In this document: positions 1 to 8,058 of the stretch, piece after piece
How the letters are laid out: every line of letters begins with the position of its first letter
How positions within the stretch are numbered: the first letter of the stretch is position 1
Source: an uncultured Eubacteriales bacterium
Lineage (GTDB): Bacteria > Bacillota > Clostridia > Christensenellales > Aristaeellaceae
NCBI GenBank assembly: GCA_902795275.1
Contig: CADBKQ010000026.1
Span: forward strand, 55,184-119,183
DNA length: 64,000 bases
Direction of reading: 5' to 3'
Program-made: the position numbers and the translations under genes
Notes under the pieces: model-generated
Databases searched by the model: none
Seen by the model: the letters and a program-made list of their open reading frames with translations, nothing else
Told to the model about the DNA's origin: nothing

Positions 1-1210
1 CGATGGGGCCTAACTTCACGGTGGCGGTCAGGGTATGGACGCCCTTTTCCAGATAGAAGCAATAGGGGTTGCCGTCGCCGTCCCGGAAGGTTTCGCCGTA
101 CCAGTGGCTGTCGTAGGGGAAAGCGTACAGCCGCATTTCGTCAAAGGGGATTTCCCCGTCGATCATGATCTGCCGGTAGGAGGGCATGCCGGGGTCGGTG
201 GTTTGCAATACTTTAAAGTGAAGGGCGTACAGCCCGCTTTCCGGCACGTCGATGTCCCAGCTCACCGCCGCGTTGCCCAAGCGCCAGCGGTAGCCGCCCA
301 CGATGTTCAGCACCCGGTTGGCCCCGGACTTGGGCTCGGTCAGCGGGTCGGCGTCGGACTCGCGGCGGATGACGTTTTCGCTGCGCCAGGCGCTGTTTTC
401 CGCCTGCAATTTGATCACGGTATCGTCGGATACGTTCTTGTATCCCGCGGCCTGCCATTCCGCTAATTTTTCTTTATAGGTTGGGTAAACGATGGGAGAA
501 ACGAAGGTGATGTTCCCCAGCACCACGGGCTGATCCACATACTCCAATACGATTTCATGCTCGCCCGCGGAGAGATAGAATTGCAGCGGGTCCACGTAAA
601 TCGCCTGCTGATCCACGGCCCGCACGGTCTGCCACACGCGCTTTTCGATCATGTGGGGCCAGACCTCGTCGTTGATAGCGTTGAGGCGCATTTTGCCGTC
701 GGGCTGAATCTCTTCCTCGAACACCCGGTAGAAGCACAGGTTGTTGGCTTCCTCGTAGGGCGTTTCCCCGTCGATGGTGATTTTCCGCTGCACCTTGATT
801 TCGTTGCCGCCCAGGGCCAGGTAGGACACCTTCAGTTCATACAGGCCGGGCTGCTCCACGGTGATCTTCCAGGCGGCGGCGCACTCGTTATCGCCGGACA
901 CCAGCACGCTTTCCGGGGTTTCGTTTTCGTTGGAATACAGGCCGGGATAGGCTTCAAAGCCGGATTCCAGCGCGATGTCGCCGGACAGCGTCGCGTCCTT
1001 TGGCAGCAGAACGATTTCCGCGCCCTGGGGAGCGGGCTTGTACACGTCGGGCTCCTTGGCCCATTCCTCCCGCAGGTCGCCGTACTCGATGGCGTTCTCC
1101 ACGGACAGGGCGTACATATCCGCCCAGTCGCCCCCCGCGCTTTCCGCGCAGGCATGGCACGCCCCTGTCAGGCAGAGTATCAGCAGGACGATCCCGGCAA
1201 GACGGTTCAT
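1..1210 (-). CDS. Secreted carbohydrate-binding protein, N-terminal part (gene cut by window edge)
   Basis: Reads open from an ATG at 1210 to the window edge, 403 codons without a stop. The first ~22 residues form a signal peptide (MNRL, then a hydrophobic run ending in LTGAC); the lipobox is poor, so lipidation is uncertain. Two similar modules follow, roughly residues 60-235 and 265-403. Each has a GLY-x-L strand, then an IDGE-x-P-(Y/F)-x-E strand, then an FYL-x-x-G-x-H strand, the look of galactose-binding/CBM35-like beta-sandwiches. Tandem modules of this kind are known ahead of extracellular solute-binding domains of sugar importers or of glycosidase domains; the part that would decide lies outside the window. 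The gene follows the GH43 gene on the same strand, 181 bp downstream, fitting a polysaccharide-use locus. Confidence 0.7.
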   Translation of the reverse strand, partial: MNRLAGIVLLILCLTGACHACAESAGGDWADMYALSVENAIEYGDLREEWAKEPDVYKPAPQGAEIVLLPKDATLSGDIALESGFEAYPGLYSNENETPESVLVSGDNECAAAWKITVEQPGLYELKVSYLALGGNEIKVQRKITIDGETPYEEANNLCFYRVFEEEIQPDGKMRLNAINDEVWPHMIEKRVWQTVRAVDQQAIYVDPLQFYLSAGEHEIVLEYVDQPVVLGNITFVSPIVYPTYKEKLAEWQAAGYKNVSDDTVIKLQAENSAWRSENVIRRESDADPLTEPKSGANRVLNIVGGYRWRLGNAAVSWDIDVPESGLYALHFKVLQTTDPGMPSYRQIMIDGEIPFDEMRLYAFPYDSHWYGETFRDGDGNPYCFYLEKGVHTLTATVKLGPI

Positions 1211-1243
1211 TTTTCAGCAGCCCCTTTCGGAAGATAGAGGGAG

Positions 1244-1381
1244 GAGTTAAAAGTTAAGAGTGAGGAGTTAGGAGTTAGGAGTGAGGAGTTTATAGTGTTG
1301 AATGATTTGAAACGTTGGATTGTCGGATGCAAAGCGGAAAACAAAATAAACTCCTCACTCCTAACTCCTCACTCCTAACTA
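1244..1381. repeat. Inverted pair of heptanucleotide arrays
   Basis: Seven consecutive 7-mers (GAGTTAG and GAGTGAG variants) occupy 1244-1292. Five 7-mers in the opposite orientation (CTAACTC, CTCACTC, TAAACTC) occupy 1347-1381. The two arrays can pair over more than 20 bp around a ~54-nt AT-rich loop. The element fills the gap between the GH43 gene and the secreted-protein gene. Similar designs with other 7-mers lie at 26022 and 30471. Confidence 0.85.
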
Positions 1382-1391
1382 AATAGGCTCC

Positions 1392-2855
1392 TCAAAGGTT
1401 CGTGATTTTGACGTACTTTACGTCCGCCCAGCCGCCCCATCTTCCCAGGGTGTTGAGGGTGAAGATGCCGGGACGCGCGCCGGTCCAGCCGCCGCAGGTC
1501 ATGGGATACTCCCCGCCCAGGGGCCGCATGGACTGCTGGCCCTCGCCGTAGTAAAAGCTCACGTTGCCGCGCCGCACCCGCATCCGCAGGAGGATTTCGG
1601 CATAGGGCCACATGATCTCCGAGATGGGCGTTTCGGTCACCCGGTCAGGCACCCAGCGGCTGATTTCATTCACCATGCCCATTTTCAGGCTCACCCGGCC
1701 CTGGCCCAGGGCGATATAATAATAGGTATAGCCCATCATGCCGATGCCGGAAATGTCGCCGTCCTGGGCGTGGGTCCAGAACACCGCGTCCATGTCAAAG
1801 TCGTGGCTCTGCATGAGCTGGCTCAGGAAGTTCCCCGCTTCAAACAGGCTGGGCGCGGGGGCCGCGTGGAGCCGCAGGCCGGGCTTTAATTCCGTATACC
1901 AGCCCTGGTTGGGGTTGGCCTGCCACTGCCACTGGATGCCCAGGCGGGTCTGGAAATCGTCGGAGGTGGGGATTTCCCCGCCGAACGGCGGCAGGTCGAT
2001 GGTGCCGCCCAGCACAGGTGAGCCCTTCTTTCCCATCACGGGCCAGCCGTCCGACCAGTCCACGGGCTGCAAATGGGCTACCCGGCCATAGGCGTCCATG
2101 TCCTGGAAGTGGATGAACCAGTCCTTGCCTTTTCCGTCGTCCACCCAGCCGCCCTGGTGGGGGCCGTTGACGGGCGTGTTTCCCTGGCTCAGCACCACCC
2201 GTCGCTCGTAGGGGCCATAGATATTGTCCGCCCGCAGAGCCAGCTGGTAGCCGGGCTTCACGCTGCCCGCGGGACAGAGAATCCAGTACTTCCCTTCGCG
2301 TTTATAGATCTTCGGCCCTTCCACGGTAATATCGTCGTGCTCGCCGCCGTCGTACACCATGCGGCCCTTGTCGATGACCGTCAGGCCGTCGGCGCTCATC
2401 TTGTGTACATACAAAACATTGTTGATTCCCGCGCGGCTGGCGGCGAAAGCATGCACCAGCCAGGCCCGGCCGTCGTCGTCAAACAGCGGGCAGGGGTCGA
2501 TCCAGCCGGTCACGTCCTTGACATAGTGGCATTCCCATTCCCCAGCCGGGTCCTTGGCGGTGAACGCAAAAAGCCCCTCGTCCGGCATGCACACGTACAC
2601 GTAAAACGTGCCGTTGTGGTAGCGCAGGCTGGGGGCCCAAAGGCCGCGCTTGTGGGCGGGCTTGTCATACTGGGGGAAAGGCAGATGGCGGGCGGCATAG
2701 CCGATCAGCTCCCAATGAACCAGGTCGCGGGAGTGCAGCACCGGGATGCCGGGCACATAAGTGAAGGAGGAGGAGATCATATAGAAATCTTCCCCGACGC
2801 GAATCACGTCCGGGTCAGAGTAATCGCCCAGGAGAATGGGGTTGGTGTACCGCAT
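1392..2855 (-). CDS. Glycoside hydrolase family 43 (beta-xylosidase/arabinofuranosidase type)
   Basis: 487 residues, no signal peptide, so probably cytoplasmic and acting on imported oligosaccharides. The N-terminal five-bladed propeller carries the three GH43 acids: Asp14 in DYSDPD (base), Asp120 in GWIDPCP (pKa modulator) and Glu179 in VEGPKIY (acid). The motif RGLWAPSLRYHNGTFYVYV is typical of the GH43_12-like branch active on xylan/arabinan side chains. Residues ~300-487 form a concanavalin-like beta-sandwich of the kind found at GH43 C-termini. The family call is firm; the exact substrate is inference. A promoter lies at 2928-2956, and the secreted carbohydrate-binding gene follows. Confidence 0.92.
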   Translation of the reverse strand: MRYTNPILLGDYSDPDVIRVGEDFYMISSSFTYVPGIPVLHSRDLVHWELIGYAARHLPFPQYDKPAHKRGLWAPSLRYHNGTFYVYVCMPDEGLFAFTAKDPAGEWECHYVKDVTGWIDPCPLFDDDGRAWLVHAFAASRAGINNVLYVHKMSADGLTVIDKGRMVYDGGEHDDITVEGPKIYKREGKYWILCPAGSVKPGYQLALRADNIYGPYERRVVLSQGNTPVNGPHQGGWVDDGKGKDWFIHFQDMDAYGRVAHLQPVDWSDGWPVMGKKGSPVLGGTIDLPPFGGEIPTSDDFQTRLGIQWQWQANPNQGWYTELKPGLRLHAAPAPSLFEAGNFLSQLMQSHDFDMDAVFWTHAQDGDISGIGMMGYTYYYIALGQGRVSLKMGMVNEISRWVPDRVTETPISEIMWPYAEILLRMRVRRGNVSFYYGEGQQSMRPLGGEYPMTCGGWTGARPGIFTLNTLGRWGGWADVKYVKITNL

Positions 2856-2927
2856 CAGCCGTTCCTCCTCTGTGGCGAAAGCGGCTGCCCGCCCTCACGA
2901 TTCCGCCACTTCTATTCCAATATATAC

Positions 2928-2956
2928 ATTCTATCACAACATTTTTGATTTTGCAA
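2928..2956 (-). promoter_or_regulatory. Promoter of the GH43 gene
   Basis: On the minus strand TTGCAA (2956-2951), a 17-bp spacer and TAGAAT (2933-2928), about 75 bp before the start codon. The rest of the 390-bp divergent gap (2856-3245) is AT-rich and holds only this promoter and the one at 3152. Confidence 0.55.
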
Positions 2957-3151
2957 GCGATTAAAATGTATAATATGGTTATTTTCAAAATTTTGTTTTA
3001 CCATTTTATACATCTCTGATATAGGACGCTTGTTCATCCGCTGAATCTCCATCGGACAGCGCAGCCCCGTTTATCATTTCCGGATGATAAAACATGGATC
3101 AAGATGGATGTTTTTGCTCCTCTTTATATGGGAATCGAACGGTCAACGCGG

Positions 3152-3180
3152 TTGAGAAGAAGGGCGTATTGTTATATAAT
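3152..3180 (+). promoter_or_regulatory. Promoter of the SGNH esterase gene
   Basis: TTGAGA (3152-3157), a 17-bp spacer and TATAAT (3175-3180). It lies 65 bp before the ATG, which has a GGAGG site at 3231. Confidence 0.75.
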
Positions 3181-3245
3181 GGAATAGCTGATGATCACGG
3201 ACAATAAGCTGCTGAAAAGACAAAAGAACGTGGAGGGCAAACAAC

Positions 3246-4196
3246 ATGCTGCTGAGCAATGAAGAACTGAAAAGCATCTATTTCGGCGCGTACTTCTTTG
3301 AAGAAACCGACGGCGGCTGGCTGCAGGCCTTCCAGTATTCAAAGGCGCAGATGGATTATTTCAAGAAAGCGTTCGACTTCTGGTACGATCGGTGCATGGC
3401 TTCCACTGCCAAAACGCTGGAATTTTCGACCGACGCGGAGCGCATCGCTTTCGAGTACAAAATCATCTGGACGGGCTCGCTTGATTCCTTCGAGGTGGCC
3501 GTGGACGGGCTGATCACGGAGATCCGCTATGTGAAGAATCTGGATCTGGAAGGAAAGCTGGCCTTCACGCTGCCCGCCGGGAAAAAGAACGTGACGGTTT
3601 ACCTGCCCGCCGACGCCACGGTGCTGATCCGCCGCTTTGAAACAGACGCCGGCGTGACGCCCGCGATGAAGAATGAAAAAGTCCTCTGGCTCGGCGACTC
3701 CATCACCCAGGGCTTCGGCCCGCTGCGCTCCGCCATGACCTATGTGAGCGTGGCGAACCGGCTGCTGAATGACGACATCATCAACCAGGGCATCGGCGGC
3801 TATGTGTACGACAAGTATTCGCTGATGAAAATGGAAGGCTACACGCCGGACAAAATCATCATAGCGCTGGGCACCAACCAATACGGCAGCAAAACCATGG
3901 AGGCTGTGGAAGAATACTATGAAACGCTGATCGGCATTTACGGAAACGCCATCCCCATCCTGTGCGTCTCCCCCCTCTGGCGCGGGGATTCCCCGGAGGG
4001 CATTCCCACGCTGGTCAGCTTCTGCGAGAAGGTAAAGCAGATTGCGGGCAGCTACGCCAACGTGTCCGTGGTGGACGGGTTTAAGCTGGTGCCCCACCTG
4101 CCGGAATACTTCCTGGACAACCTGCATCCCAACTGCCTCGGCGCAGAAACCTATGGCCGAAACCTGGTGGAAGCCATTCGCAGGATCGGGTTCTGA
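3246..4196 (+). CDS. SGNH/GDSL-family hydrolase with N-terminal beta-domain (CE2/CE3-like esterase)
   Basis: 316 residues without a signal peptide. Residues ~1-140 are beta-rich and ~145-316 form an SGNH hydrolase domain. Visible blocks are GDSIT with the nucleophile Ser152, GTNQYG (block III) and DNLHPN, giving the Asp291/His294 pair. The arrangement of an N-terminal jelly-roll and an SGNH domain resembles carbohydrate acetyl-esterases, so removal of acetyl groups from oligosaccharides is likely; the substrate is inference. It diverges from the GH43 gene and has its own promoter, so it probably belongs to the same glycan-use locus. It ends against a bidirectional terminator. Confidence 0.85.
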   Translation: MLLSNEELKSIYFGAYFFEETDGGWLQAFQYSKAQMDYFKKAFDFWYDRCMASTAKTLEFSTDAERIAFEYKIIWTGSLDSFEVAVDGLITEIRYVKNLDLEGKLAFTLPAGKKNVTVYLPADATVLIRRFETDAGVTPAMKNEKVLWLGDSITQGFGPLRSAMTYVSVANRLLNDDIINQGIGGYVYDKYSLMKMEGYTPDKIIIALGTNQYGSKTMEAVEEYYETLIGIYGNAIPILCVSPLWRGDSPEGIPTLVSFCEKVKQIAGSYANVSVVDGFKLVPHLPEYFLDNLHPNCLGAETYGRNLVEAIRRIGF

Positions 4197-4236
4197 CAGA
4201 CCATATATCACCTCCTGCCTTCATAACAGCGTTATC

Positions 4237-4272
4237 AAAAAAGCACGCGGATTACACATCGCGTGCTTTTTT
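4237..4272. terminator. Bidirectional terminator between convergent genes
   Basis: AAAAAAGCACGCG (4237-4249) pairs with CGCGTGCTTTTTT (4260-4272) around a 10-nt loop. Runs of A and T on both sides serve both strands. The stop codon of the minus-strand gene lies in the loop. Confidence 0.9.
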
Positions 4273-5466
4273 ATTCTGCCGGGGCTGTGAAACAGTCGGG
4301 GCAGGCACCGCTTCCTGTCCGCCGCTTTTTTTCTTCTGCACCCACTCCTGGAGCAGGGCGTAGACCGTGGCGGTGATTGGCACAGCGACGATCATGCCGC
4401 CAATGCCGCCCAGTCCGCCGCCCACGCTGACCGCAGCCAGCACCCACAGGCTGGGCAGGCCAACCGAATTACCCACCAGCCGGGGATAGAGCAGGTTGCC
4501 CTGCACGGTTTGCAGGCTGACAATGAACAGCAGGAACCACAGCGCCATGCTCGGGTTGGCCGTGAACACCAAAAACGTGCCCAGCACCGCGCCGATGTAG
4601 CCGCCGATGATCGGAATCAGGGAGGTCGTACCGCTGAGAACGCCCACCATCAGCGCGTAGGGCATCCCAATGATGCGCATGCCGAGCCACGTGAGAATCC
4701 CCAGAACCAGCCCGTTCACGCTCTGCCCCACGATGAAGCCGGAAAAACAGCGGTTGGCGGCGGTCAGCACCCACATCACGCGCCGATTGGTGCGTTCCGT
4801 GGCGGCGGCGTTCATCACGCTGTGGAATTGCCGGGTCAGGGTCTGCTTGCCCGCCAGCAGGAACAGGCCGAAAATGAAGGAAATGAAGAAGTTCGCAATC
4901 CCGCCCGACACCGCGCCGATGACCGTGACCGTGGAGGACAGCAGCTCTCCGTCGATCACGCCGTTCATGGCCCAGTTGACGATGCGCTCCTGCACGGAAT
5001 CCCATTCCAGATTCAGCTCGTTCAGATAATCCGACACCTGCGGCACATTCTGGAAGGTGCTCAGCAGCCACTCCTTCACATCGTTAAAGTAGTTGGGCAG
5101 CTCCTTCCTCAGCAGCGTGAACGCGTCCACCAGGCCGGGGATGACGGTGTAAATCATCAGCGCCACCAGCGACAGCAGCAGCAGGGCGGACAGCAGGATG
5201 CAGATTCCGCGGCGGCTCTTTTGCAGCCATCGGTTTTTCGTGCCGGGAAACACGATCTTTTCCAGCCGCTTGATGATGATTTCCAGGATGTAGGCAATCA
5301 CCGCGCCAACCATCAGCGGGCTGGCCACCCGCCACAGCAGCATCACGGTGTTGATGATGAACTCGATGTGAATCACGCCCAGCGCCAGCAGCGCCGCCAG
5401 CAGCATCAGCCGCACGATCCGCCGTTCGCCGAACCATTTCACCAGTGGGTGTTCCCGATCCTGCAT
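4252..5466 (-). CDS. AI-2E family (PF01594) integral membrane protein
   Basis: 404 residues with about eight membrane segments: a hydrophobic N-terminus (~20-90), a soluble helical region (~110-195), and a C-terminal membrane block containing the conserved GGxxGxxxGxxxAxP-like segment near residue 360. The C-terminal 30 residues are basic and soluble. Members of this family (PerM/YtvI/TqsA) export small molecules or exchange ions; AI-2 export is shown for few of them, so the substrate is unknown. The start is an ATG after a GGAGGAAAAAG site. It stands alone and converges with the esterase gene. Confidence 0.85.
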   Translation of the reverse strand: MQDREHPLVKWFGERRIVRLMLLAALLALGVIHIEFIINTVMLLWRVASPLMVGAVIAYILEIIIKRLEKIVFPGTKNRWLQKSRRGICILLSALLLLSLVALMIYTVIPGLVDAFTLLRKELPNYFNDVKEWLLSTFQNVPQVSDYLNELNLEWDSVQERIVNWAMNGVIDGELLSSTVTVIGAVSGGIANFFISFIFGLFLLAGKQTLTRQFHSVMNAAATERTNRRVMWVLTAANRCFSGFIVGQSVNGLVLGILTWLGMRIIGMPYALMVGVLSGTTSLIPIIGGYIGAVLGTFLVFTANPSMALWFLLFIVSLQTVQGNLLYPRLVGNSVGLPSLWVLAAVSVGGGLGGIGGMIVAVPITATVYALLQEWVQKKKSGGQEAVPAPTVSQPRQNKKARDV

Positions 5467-5529
5467 GGCTTTTTCCTCCGTTGATTTGAATTGGGTATTG
5501 AGTTAATGGATGTTGGATTGTAACAGTTC

Positions 5530-5556
5530 AGCCGGGGCAAAGCCCCGCCGTTCCCT
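5530..5556. repeat. Truncated end of the modular dispersed repeat
   Basis: A short GGGGC/GCCCC palindrome followed by CGCCGTTCCCTTT matches the right end of the long element at 31858-31883 (CGCCGTCCCCTTT) with a changed loop. It lies in the 129-bp gap after the HD-GYP gene. Confidence 0.5.
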
Positions 5557-5595
5557 TTCGTGACCTATCAACGCAAGCTGAAATCTGATTTCCCG

Positions 5596-7737
5596 CTACG
5601 CGATGCCCTGTTCCTGGTGGCTGCGCATGATCCGTTCCACGTCGTCATGGGCGTCCTCAAACGCTTTCACGATCTGAGGGTCGAAATGCGTGCCGCTGCC
5701 CTGGTGAATGATCTCCATGGCCTGCTCCATGGAGAGGCCCTCCTTATAGCTCCTGCGGGACACCAGCGCGTCGAACACATCGGCCACGGCCATGATGCGG
5801 GCGGAAAGCGGAATTTCCTCGCCCTTCAAGCCCTGGGGGTAGCCCATGCCGTTCCATTTTTCGTGGTGGTACAGCGCCAGGTTCTTGGCTTCCTTCAGGA
5901 ACCCTTCGTTGCCCTCGGACACCATATCAATGGCGCGGGCGATGATCTCGCTGCCGGAGGTGGTGTGCTGCTTGATCTGGTTATATTCCTCGTCCGTCAG
6001 CCGTCCCGGCTTGTTCAGCACGGAATCGGGCACGTGGATTTTACCCACGTCGTGCAGCGGCGCGGAATTCACCACGTCCTCCATAAAGCTGTCAGTCAGC
6101 TGATCGGCGTAGATGCCCTCTTTTTTCAGCTGCCGCATAACCACGTCGGCGTATGCCGCGGTTTTGCGCACGTGGTCGCCGGTGCATTTGTCGCGGCTTT
6201 CCACCATGTCGGCCAGCACGAGGATCAGGCCGTTCTGCAGCTTGCTGATCACTTCCTTCTGCTTCTCCACCTGATTGATGCTGTCCACCACGCCTTTCGT
6301 GGTTTTTACGACGGAACGGTACAGATTTTCGATTTCATCCCCGGTATGAATATCCAGGCCTTCGATCTTTTTCACGGCGTCCGTCCGCGCCTCCTCTGTT
6401 TCAAAAGAATATTGGTCGGCGGTCAGCGCCATGGAGTTGATCGGCAGGATCACGCTGTATTCCGCCAGCCAGATGGCGATTGTCAGGATCATCACGAAAA
6501 ACCCGAAGAACAGCGACACCACGCGGGCCAGGAACTGATAACCGCTGACGGCGACGCTGCCCATGTCGATATCCACCGCCACATAGCACTGACACACGCC
6601 CCGGCTGTCCTTCACCGGTTCATACACGGAAAGCAGCCAGCCGTAGGATTCGTTGGATTCCACCGGCGCGATCTTTTCCCCGGCCAGCAGGGCGGGGATA
6701 TATTGCCGGAAAGCCTCGTCGAAGGGAATCACTTCTCCCGGAGCTGCGCCCGGCGTGTCCTCCGTGTCGGGGTCGAACACCACATGGCAGCCGTCCTCCA
6801 GAATCCGATAGGCGTACACATAGGAAACATCGTCGGAAGCGTCCATCAGCGCTTTCAGCAGGGCCTTGGTTTCCGCGTAGCCCTCCGCCGCTTCGCCCCG
6901 GGAAATGAACTCGTCGATCCGTTCGGCGTCAAGATAGCTCTTCGCCGTCCGCGCCACGCTCTCGGCCTTATCGACTTTTTCCTCGATGGCGGCGTCGCGG
7001 AAATGGAAATAGCTGATGCCCGTCACCGCCACGGCAATGACGATCATGGCCGACGCCACCACGATGACGGTCTTGGCGCGCAGCGACGTTTTCCGGGCCA
7101 GCCGCTTTTCCGCCGCCTGCCGGGTCGTGCGGCTCAGGGGCGTCTGCTTCCAGCCCGCGAACCGGCAGCGGCTCTTCACTGATTCGGGCAGCAGCCGCAG
7201 CACCAGCGCCACAATCAGCACGGTAACGGTTTTATCCAGCAGGTCGATGAGCATATCGGCGCAAAACTGGGACCAGAATTCGTTCAGCGCGCCGGACTCA
7301 AAAATGCGGTGAGCCAGCGGCGCGGAAATGCCCGTGCCGAAATCAAACCCGTACAGCGCCCACGTCAGCACCGACCCCAGCCCGCCGCCGATGAGGGCGA
7401 AGGTCAGGATGATGATTGGCAGGCGCGAGAGCCTGGAAAAATAGCCCTTGTCGGCAAAATAAACCGCGCTCACGGCAATCAGCACGGTCAGCGAACCGTA
7501 ATACGTGGTGGTATAGTCCCCGATGCCGTTGATGAGATTTGTTAAAAAGCCCACGATGATCGCCGGGACGTACCCGCCCAGCGCCGCCGCCAGCGCGCCG
7601 CCGATGTTGTCCAGGAACAGGGGCAGGTTCAGCGCCAGGGCTAGCTTGACGCCCAGAAAATTGATCAGCAGTCCGACAGCGCACAGCAGCACAGCAAACA
7701 GCCATTTGTTCTTTCCTGATGATTCAGCGCTCTGCAT
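5596..7737 (-). CDS. Membrane-bound HD-GYP cyclic-di-GMP phosphodiesterase with sensor region
   Basis: 713 residues. Residues ~10-200 form a multi-helix membrane block resembling ECF-transporter S components (NLINGIGDYTTTYYG). A further membrane helix (~222-245), an extracytoplasmic sensor-like segment (~245-390), another helix (~400-425) and a HAMP-like linker follow. The C-terminus (~510-700) is an HD-GYP domain with HDVGK (His562/Asp563), HHE and NGMGYPQG. HD-GYP enzymes degrade c-di-GMP, so this is a one-component environmental sensor acting on c-di-GMP levels; the ligand is unknown. GAGGTG lies 8 bp before the ATG. It diverges from the acyl-CoA ligase. Confidence 0.9.
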   Translation of the reverse strand: MQSAESSGKNKWLFAVLLCAVGLLINFLGVKLALALNLPLFLDNIGGALAAALGGYVPAIIVGFLTNLINGIGDYTTTYYGSLTVLIAVSAVYFADKGYFSRLSRLPIIILTFALIGGGLGSVLTWALYGFDFGTGISAPLAHRIFESGALNEFWSQFCADMLIDLLDKTVTVLIVALVLRLLPESVKSRCRFAGWKQTPLSRTTRQAAEKRLARKTSLRAKTVIVVASAMIVIAVAVTGISYFHFRDAAIEEKVDKAESVARTAKSYLDAERIDEFISRGEAAEGYAETKALLKALMDASDDVSYVYAYRILEDGCHVVFDPDTEDTPGAAPGEVIPFDEAFRQYIPALLAGEKIAPVESNESYGWLLSVYEPVKDSRGVCQCYVAVDIDMGSVAVSGYQFLARVVSLFFGFFVMILTIAIWLAEYSVILPINSMALTADQYSFETEEARTDAVKKIEGLDIHTGDEIENLYRSVVKTTKGVVDSINQVEKQKEVISKLQNGLILVLADMVESRDKCTGDHVRKTAAYADVVMRQLKKEGIYADQLTDSFMEDVVNSAPLHDVGKIHVPDSVLNKPGRLTDEEYNQIKQHTTSGSEIIARAIDMVSEGNEGFLKEAKNLALYHHEKWNGMGYPQGLKGEEIPLSARIMAVADVFDALVSRRSYKEGLSMEQAMEIIHQGSGTHFDPQIVKAFEDAHDDVERIMRSHQEQGIA

Positions 7738-7829
7738 TTCATTATCACCTCGTCCACGCAGAGAAAGCGATGAACGCCCGCCGCTTTTCCTTCGGATGCG
7801 GCGAGACGGAAAGCTCCGCTTTCTTCGCT

Positions 7830-7838
7830 ATTATAGCA
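7830..7838 (-). promoter_or_regulatory. Extended -10 promoter of the HD-GYP gene
   Basis: Minus-strand TGCTATAAT (7838-7830). No good -35 is visible at 17 bp, which fits an extended -10 promoter. The 321-bp divergent gap holds this and the promoter at 7952 and nothing else recognised. Confidence 0.6.
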
Positions 7839-7951
7839 TATTTTTCCCTGCCCCGGAAGATGCAAATACGTTTCGCGACAGGAAAAGTACAAACCGCAAG
7901 GAAAAAGCATGCCATCCTGCGTTGCCGCAAAATATATCTTTTTTGTTTTGC

Positions 7952-7980
7952 TTGACAATGCCGGGGGAAAGGTGTATTAT
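7952..7980 (+). promoter_or_regulatory. Promoter of the acyl-CoA ligase gene
   Basis: Consensus TTGACA (7952-7957), a 17-bp spacer and TATTAT (7975-7980). The ~75-nt leader contains GGAAAGGACG before the ATG at 8059. Confidence 0.8.
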
Positions 7981-8058
7981 TTCTTTAGCGGATAAAAGCG
8001 TTAAAGAATCGCCCCGCTTCGAGGGGACAGGCTTCCGCGGGAAAGGACGTTAGACGAA

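Noticed and set aside
3120..3145. GTTCGATTCC on the minus strand, resembling a tRNA T-loop
   Set aside because: The flanking bases do not form a T-stem and no acceptor or anticodon stem is present.
4252..5466. Autoinducer-2 exporter as a specific function
   Set aside because: The family name does not predict the substrate; no quorum-sensing gene lies nearby.
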